A stretch of DNA of 60,272 nucleotides from Crocinitomicaceae bacterium (GTDB taxonomy: Bacteria > Bacteroidota > Bacteroidia > Flavobacteriales_D > Crocinitomicaceae), in assembly GCA_014762645.1 (NCBI GenBank), contig JABURP010000077.1, positions 1 to 60,272 of the forward strand. The letters are read 5' to 3'. The notes below the pieces were generated by a model, which had not been told where the DNA came from, made no database searches, and worked only from the letters and a program-made list of their open reading frames with translations. A program made the position numbers and the translations under genes. Position 1 is the first letter of the stretch, and each line of letters starts with the position of its first letter. Below are positions 7,423-16,892 of this stretch, in pieces.

Positions 7423-10400
7423 TTATTTCTGATTGACAATTGGTTTTGTAGTTTGCACTTCTCCATCTGTCAGTCGGATGAAATACGTACCTTCCGCTTT
7501 ATCTGAAATATCTATTGTAAACAGTGTTTTTCCATTGATCTTCTCTGTGTAAATCAATCTGCCGGTAACATCTACTATGTTTACAGTTACATCACCATCT
7601 ACATTCATTAATTGAACATTAAATATGCCCTTAGATGGATTTGGATAAACTGAGAAGTTAATATTCAGATCTCCAATACTTAACTGAGAGCCAACTTCTA
7701 CACCTGTTACACTGTGTGTACATCCATTGGCATCTGTAACTGTACATGAATAGGTGCCACTTACAAGACCACTTGGATCTTCAGTTGTGGAAGAGAAACT
7801 GTTTGGTCCTGACCAACTGTAAGAATACGGAGGTGTACCACCTGAAATCGTTAAATCAATAGAACCGTCATTTCCAAATATCTCGTCTTGAGAAGTATAT
7901 GCATCAGTAATTGCTGCTGGTTCATTTACCGATCCATTCACGGTACCTGAACAACCATTATTATCTACAATTGTTACTGTATAGTTCCCTGGAGTTAGAG
8001 CGGTGAAAGTGTCAGATCCTTGTGCTCCTGAACCAATATCATACGTATAAGGCGCAGACCCATTGGTTGGTACAACTTGTATTTGACCATCCGACATTCC
8101 GTTACAACTCACGTCTGTAACATTCATTGTTGCTGAAACACCACTTCCTGTTCCAATTATAACTCCACTGTTAGTGGCAGTACATCCATTGGCATCTGTA
8201 ACGGTTACATTGTATGTATTCGGAGTAAGATTTGCAAAGCTTGACGAAGCCTGTTGCCCCGACCCGATATCATACATCAGTGTTCCGGTTCCACCAGTAG
8301 CTGTGACATTAATTTGTCCATCAGCAACACCTGGACATGTTTCGTCCGTACCTATAGAGTTTACTAATAATTCTGCTGGTCCACCTAAGGTGACATTAAT
8401 CGAGTTTGTACATGAATTACCATCAATTACGGTAACCGTATATGAACCTTGCGCCAGGTTGGTGAAGGTACCAGAACCTTGAGGGCCACTTCCAATATCA
8501 TAGGTGTATGGTGATGTACCACCAGAGACAGATACAGTAAGAGAACCATCATTATCTCCGAAACACGATTCTTCTACTGTACTGGAACTAAGTGTGCCAC
8601 TACATGGAGAAACCACACAGAAATTACTGGTATCAGATGCACCATAATCAGGTACACCCATTGCTGCCAATACCGTTCCGGTTGAGTCATCTACTATATT
8701 CCAGGACCCATCAATTGGACATCCACTAGATGTTCCGTCGAGTCCATCTCCCCAATCATCATAAATAATAAAGTCATAACACCCTGCAGTCAGGCACCAG
8801 TTGTCTGTAACTGTTATTTGGTTACCATACGCACCAGGGTCTCCTGAAGTGGCATTTTGTAAGCCTCCCGGTGGAATACCGGAAGTGTTTCCACCAGATA
8901 GAACCGTAGTTGCGTTACTATCTAGTAACTCCCAATATATTTCATATCCCCAACAATCGGTATTGATAGTTAGAGTTGTTGGAGTACCTGTCGCTTGTGT
9001 AAAATTCGAACTACTCGCGTCATTCCCACTATTTGAATCTGTAGTACCATTTGGTAAATCAGTCCAGGCATTAAAAGTATGAGGGCCATCTGCAGCAGTA
9101 AATGAATTCAGAGTGACGTTTACAGAAGCACCAGGTGCCAAGGTACCTGTCCAGTTATAGGTGCTGTTTGGTCCTGCATCCAAATTATATATAATATTTA
9201 CAGAGGTTAGGTTGTTTGTTCCGTAGTTTTTTAGAGTAACTTCAGGTGTAAATGGACTACCATTACAATAATCAGTATTTCCGGCAGGATTTACAATTGT
9301 TTGAATTCCTGCGTCATCTGCTAATGTAGGAGCATTTGGATCCCAACCGTCATCTGTAGTTGCTAACCCACATGCACCTGGAGCAAGATATGTACTTACG
9401 CCATTTACCCATGAAACGCCAAAACGACCGTAGTAATCTAACTGATTATTATCATTCGTTCCATTACACGCTGCTGCTCCACCATAAAGTTGACCAATGA
9501 TTCGTCCATTTTGATCAAATAATGGAGACCCTGAAGATCCTGGCTCTGTTACACCTTGATCCCAGTCATCAATCATCCAAACTTGCGCAGTAGGAGAACC
9601 TGCTGTGGCATGATAAGGGTTGTTATCTTCACGACATATTTTCTTTACGTCACCAGATGGGTGATGAATGCCGGTTCCTTGTGTTACTGTTTGTGCATCA
9701 GAGTTGTCCCATCCTGCGTAAAAGCAGTTCCAGTTTTGAGCATCATTAAGGGTCATATTATTGATCTGAAGCAATGCAAAATCTGATACTGTCCCATTGG
9801 CAAGTGTTGTGGCGCCATTGGCTGTTTGATCATAAGGTGGTCCAGGATCTGTACTTGGAGCAGTAGTTGCACAGGAAACATTTGCTGCTGGTGTTTCCCA
9901 ATTAAAACGAAACGCCCAGTTACCTACACCGCCGCCAGCTCCAAGGCAGTGATTAGCTGTTAAGAAATATGGAGTACCATCATTACAGGTATTATTAATC
10001 AAGGCACCAGTACAAACACCGCTACCACCTACAACAATCATTGCAACTGATCTTATTTGATCTTCCCATCCGATTCCAAGTGGGCAATTCACATCTATAT
10101 TACAATCACCAGAAGAGTTTAGTGCTTTTTCCCAAAGTTGATTTTGAATGATATTCAAACTACGATACCCATGTACAACATCAGAAATGGTAATCGTTCC
10201 TTGTCCTGCTACACTAGCCGGTTCATAGTATTCAACAATAATCTCGTCTCCATGAACCAGTTCTGTACCTAATAATCCGTCAGTACGGTTGTTTCTGGAG
10301 GTATAAGCACCAACGCGATTGGTCTGGTCAACATCATACAAATACAAATATGCTCCATCCGGTAAATCAAAGTTTTCAATCAAGAGGTTAACGGTTAAGG

Positions 10401-10713
10401 CACCAGGGCATGAAATTCCTAATTGCCACAAACGGTCACCATTGGGTAGCGTAGTCCATTGACCCGAATTTTGAAGGGAGAAGTTAGTTGGATACTTATA
10501 ACCAAACCTCCACACCTGATCTTTGTTCTGATCATTAATGGCGTCTTCGGCATCTATTGCCGCCTGATCATATCCGGGCATTATTTCAACAGGAGGAGTT
10601 TTTTTGTTTGCCAGTCTGTTTTTCCAGGCAAATGGGCCGCCCATATCTGTTACCTGGGCGAATAAGGTTGAGGTAAGACCAAAAATGGTCAATAGCAAGT
10701 AAAATTTTTTCAT
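7423..10713 (-). CDS. Trypsin-like serine protease (lysyl-endopeptidase type) with SprB repeats, T9SS type A
   Basis: The 1096-residue product starts with a signal peptide (1-20, ending TLFAQ). After a beta-rich propeptide-like region comes an S1-family protease domain (about 205-450). Its catalytic triad is visible: His255 in LTANHCLG, Asp311 in TVSDFALLQ, and Ser394 in EPGSSGSPLFD. This arrangement matches Achromobacter-type lysyl endopeptidases. A CARDB-like domain follows (about 470-570), then a beta domain containing YDDWGDGLDG. Four SprB-type repeats span about 705-1010 (GGTSPYTYDIGSG, LAQGSYTVTVIDGNSC and relatives). The C-terminal 85 residues are a T9SS type A sorting domain (VYPNPSKGIFNVQL, AEGTYFIRLT). 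It is thus predicted to be a secreted or surface-anchored endopeptidase. A 16-bp perfect palindrome sits 44 bp upstream of its start. Confidence 0.9.
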   Translation of the reverse strand: MKKFYLLLTIFGLTSTLFAQVTDMGGPFAWKNRLANKKTPPVEIMPGYDQAAIDAEDAINDQNKDQVWRFGYKYPTNFSLQNSGQWTTLPNGDRLWQLGISCPGALTVNLLIENFDLPDGAYLYLYDVDQTNRVGAYTSRNNRTDGLLGTELVHGDEIIVEYYEPASVAGQGTITISDVVHGYRSLNIIQNQLWEKALNSSGDCNIDVNCPLGIGWEDQIRSVAMIVVGGSGVCTGALINNTCNDGTPYFLTANHCLGAGGGVGNWAFRFNWETPAANVSCATTAPSTDPGPPYDQTANGATTLANGTVSDFALLQINNMTLNDAQNWNCFYAGWDNSDAQTVTQGTGIHHPSGDVKKICREDNNPYHATAGSPTAQVWMIDDWDQGVTEPGSSGSPLFDQNGRIIGQLYGGAAACNGTNDNNQLDYYGRFGVSWVNGVSTYLAPGACGLATTDDGWDPNAPTLADDAGIQTIVNPAGNTDYCNGSPFTPEVTLKNYGTNNLTSVNIIYNLDAGPNSTYNWTGTLAPGASVNVTLNSFTAADGPHTFNAWTDLPNGTTDSNSGNDASSSNFTQATGTPTTLTINTDCWGYEIYWELLDSNATTVLSGGNTSGIPPGGLQNATSGDPGAYGNQITVTDNWCLTAGCYDFIIYDDWGDGLDGTSSGCPIDGSWNIVDDSTGTVLAAMGVPDYGASDTSNFCVVSPCSGTLSSSTVEESCFGDNDGSLTVSVSGGTSPYTYDIGSGPQGSGTFTNLAQGSYTVTVIDGNSCTNSINVTLGGPAELLVNSIGTDETCPGVADGQINVTATGGTGTLMYDIGSGQQASSSFANLTPNTYNVTVTDANGCTATNSGVIIGTGSGVSATMNVTDVSCNGMSDGQIQVVPTNGSAPYTYDIGSGAQGSDTFTALTPGNYTVTIVDNNGCSGTVNGSVNEPAAITDAYTSQDEIFGNDGSIDLTISGGTPPYSYSWSGPNSFSSTTEDPSGLVSGTYSCTVTDANGCTHSVTGVEVGSQLSIGDLNINFSVYPNPSKGIFNVQLMNVDGDVTVNIVDVTGRLIYTEKINGKTLFTIDISDKAEGTYFIRLTDGEVQTTKPIVNQK

Positions 10714-10756
10714 GAAACTGTTTTTTTGAGAATCACTAAAATACTGATTTTTTTCG

Positions 10757-10772
10757 CGTAAATCGATTTACG
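10757..10772. promoter_or_regulatory. 16-bp perfect palindrome upstream of the protease gene
   Basis: CGTAAATCGATTTACG reads identically on both strands. It lies 44-59 bp before the protease start codon on the minus strand, a position suited to an operator for a dimeric regulator. No regulator is assigned. Confidence 0.45.
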
Positions 10773-10808
10773 TTAATTAATAAACAACGATTAAATTGGA
10801 TTCTTAAC

Positions 10809-13796
10809 TTATTTCAGGACTGCTACGTGGCCGACATATTCGAATATTTCGCCGGCATCATTTCGAACAGTACAACGGTAGGTATAAACACCATCATCTA
10901 CAGGTAGCCCCTGATATGAACCATCCCATTGAAAGTATTGGTCAGTTGTATACAGGATTTGTTCACCCCAGCGATTGTATAAAGTAAATTCAAAACCTAA
11001 GGCACCTATCACTGAGACAGAACAATAGTTGTTAAAAGAATCTCCGTTAGGGGTAAACGCATTAGGAGCAAAGAAATAATACTCTGGTTTAATTCTAATT
11101 TCTTTCGTGGCAGTGTCCTTGCAACCCAAACTATTTGTTGCAATTAAGGTAACGACGTAAATACCGTTTTCTTCAAAAGTTGTTCCCGGAGCAAATTCAG
11201 TAGAGGATTCTCCATTACCAAAATTCCAGAACCAACTATTGCCCCCGGAAGTGGTATTATCAAAATACACCGGTAAGTTCTCCATTTGCGTGGTGGATAA
11301 CACTTCAAAATCTGCATTTGGTTTAATTACTTCAACTTTAGGGTGAGCATTTAACGCGTACGAATTGCAAGCATCTGTTACTGTTACAGTGTAGGTGGTG
11401 GTCCATCCTGGATTTACGGCAACACCTGCTGTAGTTTCTCCACTGTGCGACCAATAGTATTCATAAGGAGCTAATCCTCCTGATACATCAACCCAAACAG
11501 TAGACGTATCGTAAGGGCAGGCAACAATATCTTCTGGTACGGTGAGCTCCATTAATGGTGTTTGGACCTGAATGGATACGGTGTCCTGCGTTTCCAATCC
11601 ACATTGATCCGTAATAACCACAATGTAGTCCGTAGATTCTGCCGGAGAGATGCTAAGCACTGGTCCGTTCAAGATATATTGTCCGTCTTCGAACCACTGG
11701 TAGTTGTAGTCAGGTAATCCTCCGGTAGCTTCACTTGCAATAATCATTTCTGTATATGGACAAAGCACAGAGGTATCGTTACTGGACTGGATAATCAAGT
11801 TATAAGTTGGGACATTAACCACGGCACTTGTGGAGGAAGAATCCATTTGACAAATATCTGTAACCGTTACTGAGTAAGTTGAGGTTGAATCTGGGGTAAC
11901 GGTAATAAATTCTGAGCTTGATCCGTTTGACCAGATGTATTCATAAGGTTGCACGCCACCAGTGACAATCGCTGTTAACGCAACATCATCACCCGGACAT
12001 TGTACATTTGAATCATCCAGCACAACATTAATATCCTGAACATCTTTAATGATAAACGCTAATTCATCAGAACCACAAACCTGACCATCTAAGGTAAGTT
12101 CTAAAATCACACTTTCATCTCCTTCGGTTAAATTATCGCTAAAGGCTTCTACCGGAAGAGTTATAATTGTCTGACCAACTGCAAATGTCAATTGATTGGG
12201 GATAGTTGTATAGTCCACTCCTTCAGTTGCTGTTCCCAGAACATTTAAATTTACTGTTTGGGTACTGTTGGCTTCCAGGCTACTTCGTTCAATTGTAATT
12301 GTTGCTAATCCGCAACCTTCAGATATTTCATCATTGGTTACTTGTGTATTATTTTGATAGGATGCGGTGAGATTTATGTCCTTTGAAAACCCAGAGAAAT
12401 AACCCGCAGCACCGATATTACCATCAAGGTTCAGCAAAGCTACTCTAACCAGTTTGTCGGAACTTATTTTGACATCTCCTGAATAGCCTGACACCTGGTA
12501 GGTAACGTAGTCAGGTGTTCCGGGTACAGATAAGCCTCCACTTATAGGATTACCATTCACAGTGACACTGGCGCCGACATCTGCAATTATGCTGATATAA
12601 GCAGTGCCAATAAATGCAGCATTCGGTATCGTGACTTCTTTAGCTCCGGTACATTTTACAGGTGGGAGAAAAATAATACCGGCTTGTCTTTCATTATCAT
12701 CCGTATAACCATCTGCACCATTGAGGGTTTGCGTAACGAACACAGGTGAACTTGCCGTGAGGTACAAGTTGTTATTTCCTGAAAAAGAAGTGCCTTCTAT
12801 CACGTGAAAATCTCCTGCGTTGAGGGTTGCAACGGGAGCTGATGCTCCACCGAGATAAATTTGTGTATTATCTTCTGATGCCACAACAAATGTCCTCTCG
12901 TTTTCAACACCAAAACCTTTTATCAGAACATATTCGTCTCCAATATTTTCCTTTGGAACAATTTGATCAATTCCAATATCTCTACCTTCAGCAACAGGGT
13001 CTGTTGGTTGCGTACCTGACCGGGCATTTCCTCCTAACCATGTTCCACAGTTTACAACAATTCCTTTATCTGAGGTGATAAGCGTTCCGTTGACACCATT
13101 TACATTGTTGTTTGTGGTATTGTTTTCATCAAAATAAGCGGCTAACACATAGCTTTCCCCGGCATTTAAGGTTACCGTTATATCATTGGTTGTTAATGGA
13201 CTTCCATAAAAATTGGTGGACCTGAACATTACTCCGGGACTGATGTCTGATATTGTGACAGTTGTATTGTTCTCTGTAGCCATGAAGCTGATAACATTAC
13301 TTTTTCCATTGATATAACCGGTATTGTTAAACATGTGTCCGGTTCTGAATTCTGTACCTACCGCGGCTTTTTCACCTTTTGAAGTTAAAGACCCGGCTTG
13401 AGCGGCAACTTTGACCCTAACACTTGCATAAAAGGGCTCGGGGGCAGTTAAAATAAGTCCTTTGTTGGCAACTGGCGTGTTTAGTTGAGATTCTGATACT
13501 AAAAATGGAGAGTTAAGTTCGGTACCAATCTGAGTTGTGCTGGATGAGCCAGAAGATATCGGAATAGTCGTAATAATGTTTCCAGCTCCATCCTTGACCG
13601 TTACATTAAATGTAGAAGTTACAGGTGTACCCAGAACCAAATAATGCGTTCCCAGGTCTTCTTTGCCAAACATGGGTGGTATATAATGCTTAGTGTCCAG
13701 TTGTGCTGAGGAAACGGAGCAATATGCACATAAAACCACTACCAAAAGTATTTTGGAGAGGAGGAAGGTAATTCTATTTTTGCGCACAACATTCAC
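10809..13796 (-). CDS. IgGFc-binding-like surface protein with gliding-motility C-terminal (CHU_C) domain
   Basis: The 995-residue product has a signal peptide (about 1-32, ending SVSSAQ). The N-terminal half (about 35-450) resembles the IgGFc-binding domain family: TEFRTGHMF, repeated beta segments about GESYVLAAYF, GIVVNCGTW and GFGVENERTFVVAS. A Calx-beta-like domain follows (about 480-590, GTATEGVDYTTIPN, LTEGDESVILELT). Then come Ig/PKD-like domains ending with NSWFWNFGNGESSTEF. The last 90 residues are a type B T9SS signal (CHU_C): APNAFTPNGDSFN, LYNRWGEQI, DDGVYTYRCTV. It is predicted to be a surface adhesin. It lies 115 bp downstream of the OmpA gene on the same strand, but a good -7 promoter element in the gap suggests independent transcription. 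Confidence 0.85.
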   Translation of the reverse strand: MNVVRKNRITFLLSKILLVVVLCAYCSVSSAQLDTKHYIPPMFGKEDLGTHYLVLGTPVTSTFNVTVKDGAGNIITTIPISSGSSSTTQIGTELNSPFLVSESQLNTPVANKGLILTAPEPFYASVRVKVAAQAGSLTSKGEKAAVGTEFRTGHMFNNTGYINGKSNVISFMATENNTTVTISDISPGVMFRSTNFYGSPLTTNDITVTLNAGESYVLAAYFDENNTTNNNVNGVNGTLITSDKGIVVNCGTWLGGNARSGTQPTDPVAEGRDIGIDQIVPKENIGDEYVLIKGFGVENERTFVVASEDNTQIYLGGASAPVATLNAGDFHVIEGTSFSGNNNLYLTASSPVFVTQTLNGADGYTDDNERQAGIIFLPPVKCTGAKEVTIPNAAFIGTAYISIIADVGASVTVNGNPISGGLSVPGTPDYVTYQVSGYSGDVKISSDKLVRVALLNLDGNIGAAGYFSGFSKDINLTASYQNNTQVTNDEISEGCGLATITIERSSLEANSTQTVNLNVLGTATEGVDYTTIPNQLTFAVGQTIITLPVEAFSDNLTEGDESVILELTLDGQVCGSDELAFIIKDVQDINVVLDDSNVQCPGDDVALTAIVTGGVQPYEYIWSNGSSSEFITVTPDSTSTYSVTVTDICQMDSSSTSAVVNVPTYNLIIQSSNDTSVLCPYTEMIIASEATGGLPDYNYQWFEDGQYILNGPVLSISPAESTDYIVVITDQCGLETQDTVSIQVQTPLMELTVPEDIVACPYDTSTVWVDVSGGLAPYEYYWSHSGETTAGVAVNPGWTTTYTVTVTDACNSYALNAHPKVEVIKPNADFEVLSTTQMENLPVYFDNTTSGGNSWFWNFGNGESSTEFAPGTTFEENGIYVVTLIATNSLGCKDTATKEIRIKPEYYFFAPNAFTPNGDSFNNYCSVSVIGALGFEFTLYNRWGEQILYTTDQYFQWDGSYQGLPVDDGVYTYRCTVRNDAGEIFEYVGHVAVLK

Positions 13797-13872
13797 TGCA
13801 ATTTACTACACGTAATTAAAGCACCGGACGTTTAGTGAGACTCAACGAACAGTTAAAAGTTTAATACGAATG

Positions 13873-13880
13873 CAAAGATA
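13873..13880 (-). promoter_or_regulatory. Candidate -7 promoter element for the IgGFc-binding-like gene
   Basis: Read on the minus strand this is TATCTTTG, a full match to the Bacteroidota -7 consensus TAnnTTTG, 77 bp before the start at 13796. No TTG is present at the ideal -33 spacing, so only half of the promoter is supported. Confidence 0.45.
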
Positions 13881-13911
13881 AGACGAATGAACGCAAATTA
13901 TTGTTACTCTA

Positions 13912-15990
13912 TTATTTAACAAATGTAAACTCAACCCTTCGATTTGCTTTGAGACCTTCAGGAGTGTCATTGCTTTGTTTGGGTTTAGTCTCTCCAAAGC
14001 CTTCAGCAGTAATACGCGTTGGATCTATTCCTTTAGACACGATATATCCTTTTACCGACTCGGCCCGTTTTATTGAAAGTTGTAGGTTGTCTTCATCATC
14101 TCCACGAGAATTGGTATGCGCCTCAATTTTCAGGTTAACGTCCGGAAAAATTAGCATTATCTCTACTATGTTTTGGAGATCAGGAATAGCTTCTTTTTTG
14201 ATGTCCCATTTTCCCTCATCAAATGTGACGTTTTCAAGCTCAAATGAATTGTCTAGAGAAAAAGTAGAAACCAGATCAAGGTCAATGGAACGAACAACCG
14301 CTTCATCATACCCTTCTTTGATAAATTCCTGCCAAGCTGGATGTGCATCTTCAATATTATCCCAATCACCTACGAGATATGAATACTCATCTTTTTCTTC
14401 AATGTAGTGGATATATACCTTGCCATAAGATTCCATGAGCGTGAACAGGAAGTTATCGTTAGGCAGTTTTTCTTTTGTACGGATAACCTCAATACTGTAA
14501 ACGGTGTTTGAACTATCTGTATGTTCAGCAAAAAACTGTGTCTCCTGTATAACTTTTGAAGTGTCTTCCAGAATGTTCTCAGCCTCTCGTATATCTGCTA
14601 AAACCTTCTCTTCATAGCAGTGAACAACTTTATATACACAGTCAAAAAATGTGCTATCCCACAGCTTTATTTCTGCTGTTAATTCAACCCTGTAAACTCC
14701 TGGAGATTCAAAGGCATGTTTTGCATTCTTGGTAGGATAAGTTGTACCGTCAGATATGGACCATTCGTACCCCAAAATTTCGGCATTTGGTAAGTTGGTT
14801 TTTCCGGATGATAATTCAAACTGATCATCAACCAGCACAGTATCCGGGGAACTTATATAAGGTTGTTCTGCAAAACGAATCTCAAGATAATAGTATGCCT
14901 GATTAAAAAATGTTTGGTTAACCACGGTATCGATAATATCCAGGGTTATTTCGTAACCACCCTCTCCTGGGAAGCAGTAGTCAATTGAAATTCCTTCAAC
15001 TTTATCCTCATTAATGTTCCATACATACACCAGGTTTTCAACTTCACCCAGTTCAGCAGCTTGCTGTTCAGTCAGGGTATAACATAAGATGTTTGGGATA
15101 AGGCTGTCACATTCAACAATGACCTCTGTTTCTTTGGTGAATTTCCAAATTTCATCCTTGTTGTTTCTGTTAGAAGCAAAGTATCCTTCACTCATTCCAT
15201 TTTTACAAATCAACCCGAAATCATCATGCACAGAATTTATTGGGGCTTTTAATCGGATGGACATTGTTTTTGAGGTGTCATGTGAATATATATCCAGGCC
15301 TCCCATTCCTCCCCGGCGATCTGAAGCAAAGTAAATGGATCGATCACTGATAGATGGAAAGAGCTCATTGCTTTTTGTGTTAATTCCAGCACCAGCGTTA
15401 ACCGGTTCTGACCACCCTGAACCATCATTTATAGAAATCCAGATATCGAAACCACCAAAACCACCGGGTCGGTTAGATGCAAATACCAATTTATCACCTG
15501 TCTCATTTAACCCGGGATGCATGTACTGGTATGTTGAATCAACGAACGGTAAAATCCGCGGGGTGGACCAATTGTTAGATTTAAAACTTGATTCGAATAG
15601 CCCCAATGGATTTTTCTTTTTTTCGAACCCCATCATTGGGTCGTCAATGTAGACGTTACGAGTGAATACCATTTGACTGCCATTTTCGTCAAAAGATGCG
15701 GGACCTTCGTTAAAGTCGGTTCTCAGCAGGTCAGAAAATCGTTGATAATTTCCGCTCGTATCTAGTTCATAAAGATCAGTGGTCATTTTATCCGATTCGT
15801 CCAACACGGTTTTAAAAAAGTGATCTTTCTGATCGCTACACACGACAATTTTATCCCGAAAAAAGGCCGGGCCATATACGTTTCCTTGTAATTGTGTTTC
15901 AATCAAGATCAGATCAACTTCCTGTTCTTGTGCAAAAGTTGTACAGCAGAATATACTTACCAGGCAATATGTTATCCATTTGTTTACCAC
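13912..15990 (-). CDS. OmpA-family protein with PD40 (WD40-like) repeats
   Basis: The 692-residue product has a short signal peptide (ending CTTFAQ). PD40 beta-propeller repeats (about 35-290) include LVFASNRPGGFGGFDIW and SIYFASDRRGGMGGLDIYS. A PKD-like domain spans about 375-460. The C-terminal OmpA peptidoglycan-binding domain (about 585-692) has VNLKIEAHTNSRGDDEDN, LQLSIKRAESVKGYIV and GFGETKPKQSN. Proteins of this build (PorE-like) tie T9SS outer-membrane parts to peptidoglycan. The start is GTG at 15990, overlapping the PorP/SprF gene by 7 bp, so translation is likely coupled. The order adhesin, PorP/SprF, OmpA is the standard cassette serving type B CTD substrates. Confidence 0.9.
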   Translation of the reverse strand: MVNKWITYCLVSIFCCTTFAQEQEVDLILIETQLQGNVYGPAFFRDKIVVCSDQKDHFFKTVLDESDKMTTDLYELDTSGNYQRFSDLLRTDFNEGPASFDENGSQMVFTRNVYIDDPMMGFEKKKNPLGLFESSFKSNNWSTPRILPFVDSTYQYMHPGLNETGDKLVFASNRPGGFGGFDIWISINDGSGWSEPVNAGAGINTKSNELFPSISDRSIYFASDRRGGMGGLDIYSHDTSKTMSIRLKAPINSVHDDFGLICKNGMSEGYFASNRNNKDEIWKFTKETEVIVECDSLIPNILCYTLTEQQAAELGEVENLVYVWNINEDKVEGISIDYCFPGEGGYEITLDIIDTVVNQTFFNQAYYYLEIRFAEQPYISSPDTVLVDDQFELSSGKTNLPNAEILGYEWSISDGTTYPTKNAKHAFESPGVYRVELTAEIKLWDSTFFDCVYKVVHCYEEKVLADIREAENILEDTSKVIQETQFFAEHTDSSNTVYSIEVIRTKEKLPNDNFLFTLMESYGKVYIHYIEEKDEYSYLVGDWDNIEDAHPAWQEFIKEGYDEAVVRSIDLDLVSTFSLDNSFELENVTFDEGKWDIKKEAIPDLQNIVEIMLIFPDVNLKIEAHTNSRGDDEDNLQLSIKRAESVKGYIVSKGIDPTRITAEGFGETKPKQSNDTPEGLKANRRVEFTFVK

Positions 15991-16892
15991 CCTAAATAAC
16001 GTGCGTTTGACAGTTCTGTTTTGTATAAAAAATTAAATCTTAACCCGAGTTCATGTGATCCAAATTGCTTATAGCTGATTGCAGTAATTGGCATTCCAAA
16101 AGAATACATCACACTAAATTGACGTGTAGGAGAGAATTTGAACAGAGCGATAATTGCTTCTTCTGTTCGATAAGAAAGCCCCGTTTCAAAAAGTTCATGC
16201 AATTCAATCATAGCATTCAAATCCAGCTGTGGTCTTGCACCAACTTTATACTTTAATAATAGGGAAGGTTTTATCTTAAATCTTCTGTTTACCTTGAATG
16301 AAGTTCCTCCTCCCAGCATAAAATTATAGTTCTTAATGTCGTGATTTACACGAATTTTATTTCCGTCGAATGTATGACCAAGGAACAAGGGGATAGAAAA
16401 TGAAACGAAGTATTTTTTTGCGTTGAGGTTCATACCAAAACTCACATCAGGCATAATCCCCAACGGACTATCAACTAATAATTCGTCCCCTGAATCGTTA
16501 GCAGCTAATTGACTGTTGTTTGACCTGACTAAAAATAAACCACCGGCAAGACCAAAAGAAAGGTTTACCTTTTTCATCTTGATGCGATATGCGTAAGAAC
16601 CAAAAATTCCGGTGGATTTGTCGACTCCAATTTGATCTGCAAAAAACTGAATACCTACAGATGAACTTGCATTTCTAAGCGGTGAATGAGCGGAGAAAGA
16701 TTGTGTTTTAGGCGCACCAGGGATTCCAACCCATTGTGCTCTGTAACTACCAAAAATACTCAGGGAGTTTTGATTTCCTGTATTAGCAGGATTTAATGCG
16801 ATATCATTAAACATGTATTGAGAAATGATGGGCACATGCTGCGCATAAGCCGCACCAGACACAAAGAGTAATATGGTCAATAAGTACTTCAT
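15984..16892 (-). CDS. PorP/SprF family T9SS outer-membrane protein
   Basis: This 302-residue protein has a signal peptide (1-17, ending AAYAQ) followed at once by the family opening HVPIISQYMFNDIALNPANTG, and then GSYRAQWVGIPGAPKTQSFS. The rest is a run of amphipathic beta strands typical of an outer-membrane barrel, ending in aromatic-rich strands. In Flavobacterium johnsoniae, SprF is needed to secrete and attach the giant adhesin SprB; this gene is likely the dedicated partner of the 1612-residue adhesin upstream. Overlaps are 4 bp (ATGA) with the adhesin gene and 7 bp with the OmpA gene, so the three form an operon. Confidence 0.93.
   Translation of the reverse strand: MKYLLTILLFVSGAAYAQHVPIISQYMFNDIALNPANTGNQNSLSIFGSYRAQWVGIPGAPKTQSFSAHSPLRNASSSVGIQFFADQIGVDKSTGIFGSYAYRIKMKKVNLSFGLAGGLFLVRSNNSQLAANDSGDELLVDSPLGIMPDVSFGMNLNAKKYFVSFSIPLFLGHTFDGNKIRVNHDIKNYNFMLGGGTSFKVNRRFKIKPSLLLKYKVGARPQLDLNAMIELHELFETGLSYRTEEAIIALFKFSPTRQFSVMYSFGMPITAISYKQFGSHELGLRFNFLYKTELSNARYLGW

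Noticed and set aside
8174-8482. Plus-strand ORF of 102 codons inside the protease gene
   Set aside because: It is antisense to the SprB repeats; its Val/Pro-rich composition comes from the repeat codons on the other strand.
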